Positions 24,521 to 31,549 of a DNA stretch of 64,000 nucleotides are shown here, piece after piece. The notes beneath the pieces were generated by a model. The model was not told where the DNA came from, ran no database searches, and saw only the letters and a program-made list of their open reading frames with translations. Within the stretch, counting starts at the first letter, position 1; each line of letters opens with the position of its first letter. Made by a program: the position numbers and the translations under genes. Source of the stretch: an uncultured Oscillospiraceae bacterium (GTDB taxonomy: Bacteria; Bacillota; Clostridia; Oscillospirales; Oscillospiraceae); the NCBI GenBank assembly GCA_934512135.1, contig CAKSWT010000008.1:1-64000 (forward strand), given 5' to 3'.

Positions 24521-25042
24521 ATGAATTATGTCTGTGAGGGCGGCTACCGCTCTTTTGTCTGTCTGGATTTTGAGACCACCGGCCTGTCCGGCCAAAAGGA
24601 CCGGGTCACGGAGATTGGCGCGGTGAAGGTCCGGGAGGGAGAGATCGTTCAGCGATTCTCCACCCTGGTGAATCCGGGCCGGCCCATTCCGCCCCGGGTG
24701 GTGGCGCTGACGGGAATCTCCAACGACATGGTGGAGGATCATCCTAGAATTCAGGAGATTCTCCCGGTGTTTCTGGGATTTTTGGGGGACCTTCCCCTGG
24801 TGGCCCACAATGCAAAGTTCGATTGCAAGTTCTTAGAACGGGATCTGCTGGGTATGGGCCGCAGTATTGAAAATCCTGTGGCGGATACGCTGCAGCAGGC
24901 ACGCCTCCGCTGCCCCGGATTGCCCAGCTATAAGCTGAGCTACCTGACGGAGCACTTTTCCATCCCTCTGCGGGATGCCCACCGGGCCTGGTGCGACGCC
25001 GAGGCCACGGCGCTGCTGTATCTGCTGCTCCAATCCGTATAG
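24521..25042 (+). CDS. 3'-5' exonuclease, DnaQ/epsilon-like
   Basis: A 173-aa DEDDh exonuclease like the PolC exonuclease domain or DnaQ, stand-alone. ExoI motif DFETTGL near residue 14, ExoII VAHNAKFDCKFLERDL near 95, ExoIII HRAWCDAEATALL near 155 with the His of the DEDDh class. Length equals one exonuclease domain, with no polymerase attached. ATG at 24521 follows GAAAGGAAAG. It could proofread for DNA polymerase or act in RNA turnover. Confidence 0.9.
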   Translation: MNYVCEGGYRSFVCLDFETTGLSGQKDRVTEIGAVKVREGEIVQRFSTLVNPGRPIPPRVVALTGISNDMVEDHPRIQEILPVFLGFLGDLPLVAHNAKFDCKFLERDLLGMGRSIENPVADTLQQARLRCPGLPSYKLSYLTEHFSIPLRDAHRAWCDAEATALLYLLLQSV

Positions 25043-25052
25043 AAAAAGAGAA

Positions 25053-25090
25053 GTCGCGGACTGCCGCCAAATTTGGCGGCAGTCCGCGAC
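25053..25090. terminator. 38-bp perfect palindrome, bidirectional terminator
   Basis: A perfect 19-bp inverted repeat with no spacer (arms 25053-25071 and 25072-25090; in RNA the loop is AAATTT) between convergent genes. The minus-strand side is followed by TTCTCTTTTTC, a good T-run that ends the ferredoxin operon; the plus-strand side by GTTTAGTTT. Confidence 0.85.
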
Positions 25091-25092
25091 GT

Positions 25093-25509
25093 TTAGTTTC
25101 GGTTTAGCGTCAGCGCCCCGGTGGGACAGGTGTGGACACAGGCGGGCAGCAGACCGGCCTCCACCCGGCCGACACAGCCGTCACACTTGAGGATTTTCCC
25201 GGTTTCCGGATGAAAGGAGATTACACCAAGAGGACAGGCTGCTGCGCAGGCCTGACAGCCGATGCACTGGTCGGTGTTCGCCTGGATTAGACCTCGGTCA
25301 TCCCGGTAGAGACAGCCGGAAGGACATACCTTCATACAGGCCCCGCAGTGGACGCAGTGGATAAATTGGTAGTTCAGCCCCTGCCCGGTTTCCCCCAGCA
25401 CCAGACGGCAAAGGGGGACGGCCTCCGGGGAGACGTCCCGCTGGTCCAGGCAGGCCATTTGACAGGCTTGACAGCCGGTACATTGCGTTTTGTCATAGAT
25501 GATTTTCAT
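25093..25509 (-). CDS. 4Fe-4S ferredoxin-type electron transfer subunit
   Basis: A 138-aa iron-sulfur protein of the DmsB/NrfC/HycB type with four Cys clusters: CTGCQACQMACLDQ near residue 10, CVHCGACMKVCPSG near 55, CIGCQACAAACPLG near 84, and CDGC...CVHTCPTGAL near 110-130. It would carry electrons to or from the molybdopterin oxidoreductase encoded directly upstream, with which it overlaps by 17 bp. Start at ATG 25509 after AAAGGAGG. No membrane anchor subunit is present in the window. Confidence 0.92.
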   Translation of the reverse strand: MKIIYDKTQCTGCQACQMACLDQRDVSPEAVPLCRLVLGETGQGLNYQFIHCVHCGACMKVCPSGCLYRDDRGLIQANTDQCIGCQACAAACPLGVISFHPETGKILKCDGCVGRVEAGLLPACVHTCPTGALTLNRN

Positions 25510-27631
25510 GGTCGTCCTCCTTTCGCACCCGGCAGCGGATGCAGCGGTAGCCGGGGAAGCCGGAGTAGGGATCCCGGTGATCGTAGCTGAGCAGACTGTT
25601 GGCATCGGCCTCCCGATAGCCGTGGTACAGACTCACCATGCCCTGGGGCATGGTCACCGTAGGATTGGCCAGAACCCTTACAGCACCGTGCTCGGTTTCG
25701 ATGAGGATGGAATCTCCCGCTGCGACGTCCAGAGCCGCTGCGTCCTGGTGACTCAGGTCTGCCGAGGGATTTGGCCGGAGCGATCGGGGAGAAGGACAGT
25801 CGTGGAGCCGGGAGTGAAGCCCTCCGGGGATTCGGATGCCGGTGGAGAGAATCATGGGAAACGCCATTGGGTCCGCACCGTCTTCGGAGGGGCGATAGGT
25901 GGGCAGAGAGTCCAGCCCCGGAACCCCCAGATCCCGGAGAATGGTGGAATCCAGCTCGAATTTTCCCGTGGGAGTTTGGAAGCCGTGCTGTCCCGGAGGC
26001 ACCATAGGAAGCCCGTCAATTTTCTGAGGCAGCTCCGGATGGGCCTTGAGGGCATCCAGATCAATGGGGGTGTTCCGGAGCATATAGCGGATACAGGTGT
26101 CCCGGTCGCTGCGGAGGAGAGGATCCTGGATATCCAGAGCCCGGGCCAGGTCCAGAATAATCTCGTCGTCCCGGCGGGACTGATAAAGAGGAGCAACTAC
26201 CGGCTGGGTATACTGGGCATGGCCCCCGCCAAAGACCTTGAATTCGCCTCGCTCGTAGGAGGTGCAGGCGGGAAGTACAATGTCTGCATACTTGGCGCTG
26301 TCGGTGAGGAACAGGTCCACATCCACAAAGAACTCCAGGGAGGCCAGGGCCTGCTCCATTTCCCGGGATCCGGCGAACATCCGCATGTTCATCCCGTGGG
26401 CGTAAAGGGCCCGCAGGGGATAGGGCTTCCCGGTGAGGATGGCCCGGGGCAGGTCGCAGGCCTGCATCTCTCCGATGAGCTTATGCCACAGAGGGAACCG
26501 TTCACAGCCAATGGGCAGCGGCCCGTTCTTGGGATAGGTTTCCACGGAGAACTTCGGCTCCAGCGTTTCAAAGCCGCCAATGGAGTGGGCGTAGGTGAGA
26601 TAGGTGGGAAGCATGCCCCCGGGACGATCATAGCTTCCGGTGATGGCGGATAGGGCCATAACGGCCCGATGGTTCTGCATTCCGTTTTTAAAGTGGACCA
26701 GAGAGGCATTGGAGGGATTGATGGCCAGAGGCAGGTTTTCTCCCACCATTTGGGCGGCCAGACGGATCTCCTCCGGGGTCAGCCCGGTGATTTGGGCGGT
26801 CTTCTCCGGGGTAAACGCCTCCACATAGTCCCGATAGGCGGGAAAACCATATACGTTGTCCCGGATGTAGTCCTGGTCAATCCAGCCCTGATGGATCAGC
26901 TCTCGGCCCAGTCCCAGGGCCAGGGCTCCGTCGGTGCCGGGCTTCACCCGGAGGTGAAGGTCACAGTTTTCTGAGGCAGGGGTGATTCTGGGATCGATGA
27001 TAATAACCTTCATGCCTCGCTTCCGGTTGTGCTGAAGCCCGCCGTTCATCAGATAGCTGGAAATGCCGGGATTGGCGCAGAAGCCCAAGAATACCCCGGC
27101 ATGGCCCAGATCCGGCTGGACCATCTCCGCCCCGGTGGCGCATTTCCAGGACATAATGGTGGAGGTGAAGCAGGAGGAGGATTCACTGCCGTAGTTTACG
27201 GAGCCAAAGCTGTAGCTCAGCCGCTGTAGAAAGGGCCGGTACCATTTTTCATAGCCGGAGTAGAACGCCACGGCGGAGGCACCGGATTCGTCCTTAATGG
27301 TATTGAGCCGGCGAGCAATTTCTTCCGTTGCCTCCTCCCAGGAGATGGGGACGAAGTTTCCCTCGCCTTTTTTGCCCACCCGGCGGAGGGGAGTCTGAAT
27401 CCGGTCTGCCCGGTAGACATAATCCTTCCCAGACAGTCCCCGGGCGCAGAGCTTTCCGTGGTTGGTGGGATGGGCGTCGGTGCCCTCTATTTTAATAATC
27501 CGCCCGTCCTTTACATAGCAGGTGACGCCACAGTGGGGGCCAGGGGCGCAGATGTCGCAGAAGGTGTTGTGCAGGGTGATCCCTGTGTCGTCTCCCGGGA
27601 GCTTTGCCTGGAGCCGAGAATTTGTGAGCAT
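25493..27631 (-). CDS. molybdopterin (Mo/W bis-MGD) oxidoreductase, large subunit
   Basis: A 712-aa cytoplasmic enzyme of the DMSO reductase superfamily. The N-terminal Fe4S4 domain has CDICAPGPHCGVTC near residue 25 and GKLCARGLSG near 60. The metal-ligand position aligns as SESSSCFTS near residue 153, a Cys where acetylene hydratase has its ligand. Domain C-terminal MGD contacts are SGAIRIP-like segments (ILSTGIRIPGGLHSR near 600). There is no Tat signal peptide. It differs from formate dehydrogenase by lacking Sec. Candidate reactions include reductive or hydratase chemistry on aromatic or sulfur/nitrogen compounds; the substrate is unknown. It is paired with a ferredoxin subunit and lies 44 bp downstream of the sigK 3' end. 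Confidence 0.85.
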   Translation of the reverse strand: MLTNSRLQAKLPGDDTGITLHNTFCDICAPGPHCGVTCYVKDGRIIKIEGTDAHPTNHGKLCARGLSGKDYVYRADRIQTPLRRVGKKGEGNFVPISWEEATEEIARRLNTIKDESGASAVAFYSGYEKWYRPFLQRLSYSFGSVNYGSESSSCFTSTIMSWKCATGAEMVQPDLGHAGVFLGFCANPGISSYLMNGGLQHNRKRGMKVIIIDPRITPASENCDLHLRVKPGTDGALALGLGRELIHQGWIDQDYIRDNVYGFPAYRDYVEAFTPEKTAQITGLTPEEIRLAAQMVGENLPLAINPSNASLVHFKNGMQNHRAVMALSAITGSYDRPGGMLPTYLTYAHSIGGFETLEPKFSVETYPKNGPLPIGCERFPLWHKLIGEMQACDLPRAILTGKPYPLRALYAHGMNMRMFAGSREMEQALASLEFFVDVDLFLTDSAKYADIVLPACTSYERGEFKVFGGGHAQYTQPVVAPLYQSRRDDEIILDLARALDIQDPLLRSDRDTCIRYMLRNTPIDLDALKAHPELPQKIDGLPMVPPGQHGFQTPTGKFELDSTILRDLGVPGLDSLPTYRPSEDGADPMAFPMILSTGIRIPGGLHSRLHDCPSPRSLRPNPSADLSHQDAAALDVAAGDSILIETEHGAVRVLANPTVTMPQGMVSLYHGYREADANSLLSYDHRDPYSGFPGYRCIRCRVRKEDDHENHL

Positions 27632-27675
27632 CGTAATGCCTCCTTGGTGGTTTTTCCCCCACAGTATAGCACACT

Positions 27676-27744
27676 TTATGGAGTTTGACCACCTTCCAAT
27701 GCGTCTTTCAGCTTTTGCAGGGCTTTTTTCTCAATGCGGGATAC
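27676..27744 (-). CDS. sigK: sigK 3' segment (last 22 codons plus stop)
   Basis: Reading GTA-TCC-CGC-ATT-GAG and onward gives VSRIEKKALQKLKDALEGG and three more residues to the TAA. This is exactly the C-terminal helix-turn-helix ending expected of SigK after the conserved ISRSY. It is separated by 3,084 bp from the 5' part and becomes attached to it only if the intervening element is excised. At present it is also the last 22 codons of the recombinase reading frame. Confidence 0.9.
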   Translation of the reverse strand, partial: VSRIEKKALQKLKDALEGGQTP

Positions 27745-29010
27745 CTCCCTCCGGGGCGGGGAAAAACCCTCCGGCTCTCGACAGGAAAACTCCAGGCAAA
27801 GGGTTCCATCCCGGAAGACCAGAGCCCGAGCAACCAGCTGGCGCAGGACGGTCTGATTTCGGAACAGGGAACGCTGCTCCGCCGGAACTAAATCTCCGCA
27901 CAGCGCCTCCACCTGGGACACCACGGCCTCTGTGACCAGGTTTTCCCGGACCGTCAGCCCCGGGCAGGCATCCTTATGCCGCTGTCGGGTCCGGCAGATC
28001 AGGTACAGTACCTCCTGGCCTGCGGCATTTCGCCGAAGGGTGGCCCCCAGGGGGCGGCCGCAGACCCCACAGTGGACAATGCCCTTGAGGAGAAATTCCC
28101 GGGACCCGGTTCTGGTGTGAGCCCGGGCAGAAAGCTGGCGTCCTACGTCCTCAAAGGTCTCTCGGTCAATGAGCGCCTGGTGGGTATTGGGAACCACGGA
28201 CCAGGCGGAGGGCGGCTGTCTTCGGCATTTCTTGGATTTGTAGCTGACCTTGACGCTGCGGCCCTGGACCATGGTCCCCAGATAGGTCTCGTTCCGCAGG
28301 ATCTCCCGAATGCGTTCCGGGGACCAGACCCCCTGGGGGCGGAGGCCTCCGTAGACCGAAGGGCAGGGGATGCCCTCGCCGTTCAGTGCCGTGGCAATGG
28401 CGGCGCAGGTCTCTCCGGCACAGGCGCTGTGGAAAATGCGGCGGACCACTGCCGCGGCCTGAGGGTCCGGGATAATGTGGTTTCGGACCTCAGGGTCCAT
28501 CTGATAGCCGTAGACCGGCTTTCCTCCGATAAACAGCCCTTTTTTCTGCTTATCATGCTTGACCGCCTTGATCTTTTTGGAGATATCTTTGGCGTACATG
28601 TCGTTCATAATGGCCCGGAAGGGGGTGATGTCGTTGGCAGAGGACTCCACGCCGGTGTCTACGCCGTCCAGCAGGGAGATATACCGGACTCCGTGCTCCG
28701 GGAAGTACCGCTCCATATAGTGCCCCGTAAGAATATAGTCCCGGCCCAGACGGCTTAGATCCTTGGTGAGAACCAGATTCACATGGCCCTTTTCAATGTC
28801 CCGGAGCATTCGCTGAAAGGCCGGACGGTCAAAATCCGTGCCGCTCCAGCCGTCGTCGGTGTAGCGGTCGTAGACGGGGATGCTCCACCGCCGGGTATAT
28901 TCCTCCAACAGAGACAGTTGGTTTTGAATGCTTTGAGAGGGGCCCTCCTGCTGATCCTCCCGGGAGAGCCGGATGTAAAGCCCGGCCCGGCAGCCGGTAA
29001 AGTCCTTCAC
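27676..29010 (-). CDS. large serine recombinase of the skin-like element (SpoIVCA type)
   Basis: A 444-aa site-specific recombinase. The resolvase domain (residues 9-150) has the catalytic Ser in GLYIRLSREDQ near residue 14 and conserved LTKDLSRLGRDY near 80. The Recombinase domain covers about 165-270 (KPVYGYQMDPEV...), and a zinc ribbon is near 310-350 (CGVCGRPL...CRTRQRHKDAC). Such enzymes excise the skin element during sporulation. I choose GTG 29010 (MKDFTGCRAGLYIR) behind GGAGG; a longer frame from 29082 starts inside a promoter-like site. The last 22 codons are the sigK 3' end, so excision changes its tail. It is the only recombinase gene near. Confidence 0.88.
   Translation of the reverse strand: MKDFTGCRAGLYIRLSREDQQEGPSQSIQNQLSLLEEYTRRWSIPVYDRYTDDGWSGTDFDRPAFQRMLRDIEKGHVNLVLTKDLSRLGRDYILTGHYMERYFPEHGVRYISLLDGVDTGVESSANDITPFRAIMNDMYAKDISKKIKAVKHDKQKKGLFIGGKPVYGYQMDPEVRNHIIPDPQAAAVVRRIFHSACAGETCAAIATALNGEGIPCPSVYGGLRPQGVWSPERIREILRNETYLGTMVQGRSVKVSYKSKKCRRQPPSAWSVVPNTHQALIDRETFEDVGRQLSARAHTRTGSREFLLKGIVHCGVCGRPLGATLRRNAAGQEVLYLICRTRQRHKDACPGLTVRENLVTEAVVSQVEALCGDLVPAEQRSLFRNQTVLRQLVARALVFRDGTLCLEFSCREPEGFSPPRREVSRIEKKALQKLKDALEGGQTP
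27738..27744 (-). repeat. recombination core, right half site (recombinase side)
   Basis: The 7-bp sequence GTATCCC (minus strand) is shared with 30822-30828. On the plus strand the flank CCGGGGC (27751-27757) is the reverse complement of GCCCCGG next to the other copy. Confidence 0.85.
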
Positions 29011-29080
29011 GGTGCCTCCAGAGAGGGAAATAGCCGGGACAGCAGCTGGGACAGAGCCGGTCCCTCTGGGGTAAAGACGC

Positions 29081-29088
29081 ATTGTATG
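29081..29088 (-). promoter_or_regulatory. possible sigma-E -10 element of the recombinase gene
   Basis: On the minus strand CATACAAT, identical to the sigma-E -10 consensus, lies 71 bp upstream of the recombinase start. No clear ATA-type -35 is seen at the expected distance, so this is only a suggestion of mother-cell control. Confidence 0.3.
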
Positions 29089-29198
29089 GTGTGCAGTGTT
29101 TTCAAGGGAATCCCTCCTACAAAAGATTTTGAGCGTTGTGATATGCCAAGCGGGATCAGAGAATCCTATTAAAAATGTATTAAACCGAAAAAAAGAGC

Positions 29199-29227
29199 TT
29201 GAAACAGCCCGGGAAATGTGACATAAT
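29199..29227 (+). promoter_or_regulatory. promoter of the element's cargo gene
   Basis: TTGAAA (29199-29204), 17-bp spacer, CATAAT (29222-29227), 24 bp before the annotated start. A sigma-A type site implies vegetative expression. Confidence 0.6.
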
Positions 29228-29250
29228 CATGTGGAAATTGTAAAAGTGCG

Positions 29251-30768
29251 GTGACGATATTGCAAAAAATCAGAAAATTCTGGTCGGCGTTGTGGCTGCC
29301 GGCCTTGTCGATTGTGCTGACATGCCTGTATCCCTGCGCCTTTCTCTATGCCCATAACGTGGAGGAGGCGCCGGTTTCCAGCATGTTCCCCTTTTTCGGA
29401 CTGTTTCTGCTCAATGCGCTGGCGGTATGGCTGGTGCTGATGGCCATTTTACGGCGGCCCTCTGCCGCCGGATTCCTTACGGATCTTGTGATGCTGGTGG
29501 TAATCAATTTTTCCGCCATGTTGGGGGGGCTGCGGGATCTGATCCCCAGCCTTCCGGCGGAGGTTCTGCTGGCGGTGTTCGGGGTGCTGCTGGTGGGGAT
29601 CTTGGTTTTGCTGCTGGTAAAGAAGCCGGTGATGCGGATCCCCTGTGTGCTGGTGTCCCTGGCCTTCGGGGTGCTGACGCTGGGGTGCTTTGTTACCGCG
29701 ACGGTGTTCTCGCTGTCCAAGGGGACCCCGAAGGTTGATGGCTCGGAGCCCTTTGCCTCCTACGAGCCCATGACCTTTCAGCGTGGCCAACGGCCCAATG
29801 TGTATTTCTTCCTCTATGACGGCTACGGCGGGGTGGAGAATCTCCAGCACTACTACGACTACGACAATGAGCCATTTATGAAGGAACTGGAGGACCGGGG
29901 ATTTTCCGTCTCCCGGACCAGCCATAACACCGAGTCCCTGAAAACCGTCACCATTGTTCCCAATTTGATGAATCTGAACTATGTGATTCACGGAGACATG
30001 ACCACCGGGGAGAGAAACGCCTTCCTGGTGATGCCCAATTTGTTCCGAACCTTTGCGGATAACGGGTATCAGCTCAACCTTATCAACCATCTGAATTATT
30101 TTGGCGCCGAGGGCTGCCATGTGCTCACCCACAAACAGTCTCCTCAGACCATTTCGGACTTTCTCCTGGCCAACAGCGTCTACTCCCAAAGCGGAGAAAT
30201 CAAGAAGGAGCTCAACCGCTTTATCAAGGCGGACTATGTGGAAAACTATACCGGCCCGCTGTTTGATGCATTGGAGGCGGAAAAAACCTGCTGGCAGGAC
30301 GTAGGGGATGGGCCCACCTTCACGCTGGGCTATATTCAGTCCCCCCATGCCCCTACCATTTTGGACAAAAACGGAAATCTTGTGGATAACTACACCCATG
30401 TGGGCTGGCAGTGGGACCGCCACGAGCTGTATCTGGGGCAGTTGGAGTTTATCAGCAGTGAGATTCTGGAGATTGTGGACAACATCCAGGAACATGACCC
30501 CGACGCCATGATTATCATCCAGTCTGACCACGGCAGCCGCCAGGCCAACCACTACTACAACATGGGAATCTGGGATACCTTTGATCCCAAGGTGGAAAAC
30601 CTCTTTATGCAGAACACCTTGAACTGTGTGTACTACCAGGGAGAGCGCTTTTCCATTGAGGGGCTGACGGGGATCAATACCATTCGCACCATCCTCAATC
30701 AGGTCTACGGCACGGACTATGAGATGATCGAGCCGAAGATCTACTCCAAGGGCACCTTTGAAAAATAA
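29251..30768 (+). CDS. membrane-bound sulfatase/phosphotransferase-like protein, cargo of the sigK element
   Basis: A 505-aa protein with about five hydrophobic segments in residues 10-155 followed by an extracellular alkaline phosphatase/sulfatase-fold domain. Visible are RPNVYFFLYDGYGG near residue 182 (the metal-binding Asp of the fold) and MIIIQSDHGSRQ near 423 (second metal motif, xDHG). It resembles LTA synthase-like or phosphoethanolamine transferase-like enzymes in layout but is not clearly any of them, and the usual catalytic Thr/Ser site is not evident to me (a TSHNTES segment near 228 may correspond). Start GTG 29251 or TTG 29260. It has its own promoter and terminator and is transcribed against sigK and the recombinase. 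Confidence 0.75.
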   Translation: MTILQKIRKFWSALWLPALSIVLTCLYPCAFLYAHNVEEAPVSSMFPFFGLFLLNALAVWLVLMAILRRPSAAGFLTDLVMLVVINFSAMLGGLRDLIPSLPAEVLLAVFGVLLVGILVLLLVKKPVMRIPCVLVSLAFGVLTLGCFVTATVFSLSKGTPKVDGSEPFASYEPMTFQRGQRPNVYFFLYDGYGGVENLQHYYDYDNEPFMKELEDRGFSVSRTSHNTESLKTVTIVPNLMNLNYVIHGDMTTGERNAFLVMPNLFRTFADNGYQLNLINHLNYFGAEGCHVLTHKQSPQTISDFLLANSVYSQSGEIKKELNRFIKADYVENYTGPLFDALEAEKTCWQDVGDGPTFTLGYIQSPHAPTILDKNGNLVDNYTHVGWQWDRHELYLGQLEFISSEILEIVDNIQEHDPDAMIIIQSDHGSRQANHYYNMGIWDTFDPKVENLFMQNTLNCVYYQGERFSIEGLTGINTIRTILNQVYGTDYEMIEPKIYSKGTFEK

Positions 30769-30773
30769 TCCTC

Positions 30774-30799
30774 CGCCGGAAGCAACATCGCTTCCGGCG
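30774..30799 (+). terminator. hairpin after the cargo gene
   Basis: A perfect 10-bp stem (CGCCGGAAGC / GCTTCCGGCG, 6-nt loop) followed by CTGTATTT. It lies between the cargo stop and the recombination site. Confidence 0.65.
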
Positions 30800-30821
30800 C
30801 TGTATTTGCCCCGGTCCCGGG

Positions 30822-30828
30822 GGGATAC
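30822..30828 (-). repeat. recombination core, left half site (sigK 5' side)
   Basis: GTATCCC (minus strand), direct repeat of 27738-27744. The inner flank GCCCCGG (30808-30814 on plus) mirrors the other end, with the dyad centre falling on TC within the core. Confidence 0.85.
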
Positions 30829-31452
30829 ATAGCTCCGGGAGATCCCCAGCTGCTGAGCTACCTCTCGCTGGGGCAGCGGCGTTCGGCTGCCCAGACCATA
30901 GCGCCACAGGACCACCTGCCGCTCTCGGTCCTCCAGCACCTGATCCACCAGGGCACGAAGGCGCTGGGTCTCGCTGCGGAGATGGGCCGTTTCAAACATA
31001 TCCTCATCGCTGCACAGAACGTCCATCAGGCTCAGGGCGCTGCCGTCGCTGCCGGTGTCAATGAGGTCGGAGAGGCTCATGTCTCCGCTGGTTTTTCGCT
31101 GGGCGCGGAAGTACATCAGAATCTCATTTTGAATGCACCGTCCCGCATAGGTGGCAAGCCTGGCTCCTTTGCTGCCGTCAAAGGTAGAGATTGCCTTGAT
31201 GAGGCCGATGGTGCCGATGGAGATGAGATCGTCCTGATCTGCGGCAGAGGCGTAGTATTTTTTCAAAATGTGGGCCACCAGCCGAAGGTTTCGCTCCACC
31301 AGAATGTTTCGGGCCTCCAGATCGCCCTGGGCGCTGAGGGCCAGATAGTGCTGCTCCTCCTGGGCAGTGAGGGGCTTGGGGAAGGAGCCTGTGGGAGTGG
31401 TGAGCCGCAGGGAATAGAGCAGCGAGTTGGCGGTCAGAAGCAGAGTTATCAT
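30822..31452 (-). CDS. sigK: sporulation sigma factor SigK, 5' part (interrupted)
   Basis: Codons 1-208 plus the shared core of the mother-cell sigma factor SigK. After a hydrophobic pro-sequence-like start (MITLLLTANSLL) it shows SFPKPLTAQEEQHYL near residue 23, region 2 with ARNILVERNLRLVAHILKKY and DLISIGTIGLIKAISTFD, LATYAGRCIQNEILMYFR, and region 4 DREROV-like DRERQVVLWRYGLG with EVAQQLGISRSYVS. It stops being SigK-like exactly at the core, within the helix-turn-helix, and the frame then runs on into the element. Without excision the -35 reading helix is missing. GGAGGTGA precedes the ATG. Confidence 0.93.
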
Positions 31453-31532
31453 AATGTCACCTCCGTCTATCCTATGTGCCCTCTGCCTGTCCTCTGCACG
31501 GAAAACCGCTTTCTTTTCGCGGGAAAATCATG

Positions 31533-31538
31533 TATAAT
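31533..31538 (+). promoter_or_regulatory. truA: -10 element upstream of truA
   Basis: A consensus TATAAT with a poor -35 (TTTCTT at 31510-31515, 17-bp spacing). It implies a very short leader for truA. Confidence 0.45.
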
Positions 31539-31549
31539 GATTGTCGGTG

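Larger units (their letters stand above)
27741..30824. mobile_element. miniature skin-like element interrupting sigK (3,084 bp)
   Basis: A DNA segment bounded by two direct copies of GTATCCC (27738-27744 and 30822-30828 on the minus strand), distance 3,084 bp. It contains a serine recombinase gene and one membrane sulfatase-like gene on the opposite strand, and splits the sporulation sigma factor gene sigK. Joining its outer flanks at the core gives an in-frame, full-length SigK (208 + 22 codons). The joined inner flanks form a circle junction in which GCCCCGG and CCGGGGC are mirror images around the core. The exact exchange dinucleotide (TC) is inferred from that symmetry. Confidence 0.88.

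Noticed and set aside
27676..29082. A prophage or transposon around the serine recombinase
   Set aside because: No phage, conjugation or transposase gene is nearby; the boundaries match the sigK cores exactly, so a skin-like element explains it.
29449..31452. A single 667-codon minus-strand open frame from sigK through the antisense of the cargo gene
   Set aside because: Only the first 208 codons plus core are SigK. The rest is antisense of a well-supported plus-strand gene and shows no protein family pattern. I report the sigK part only.
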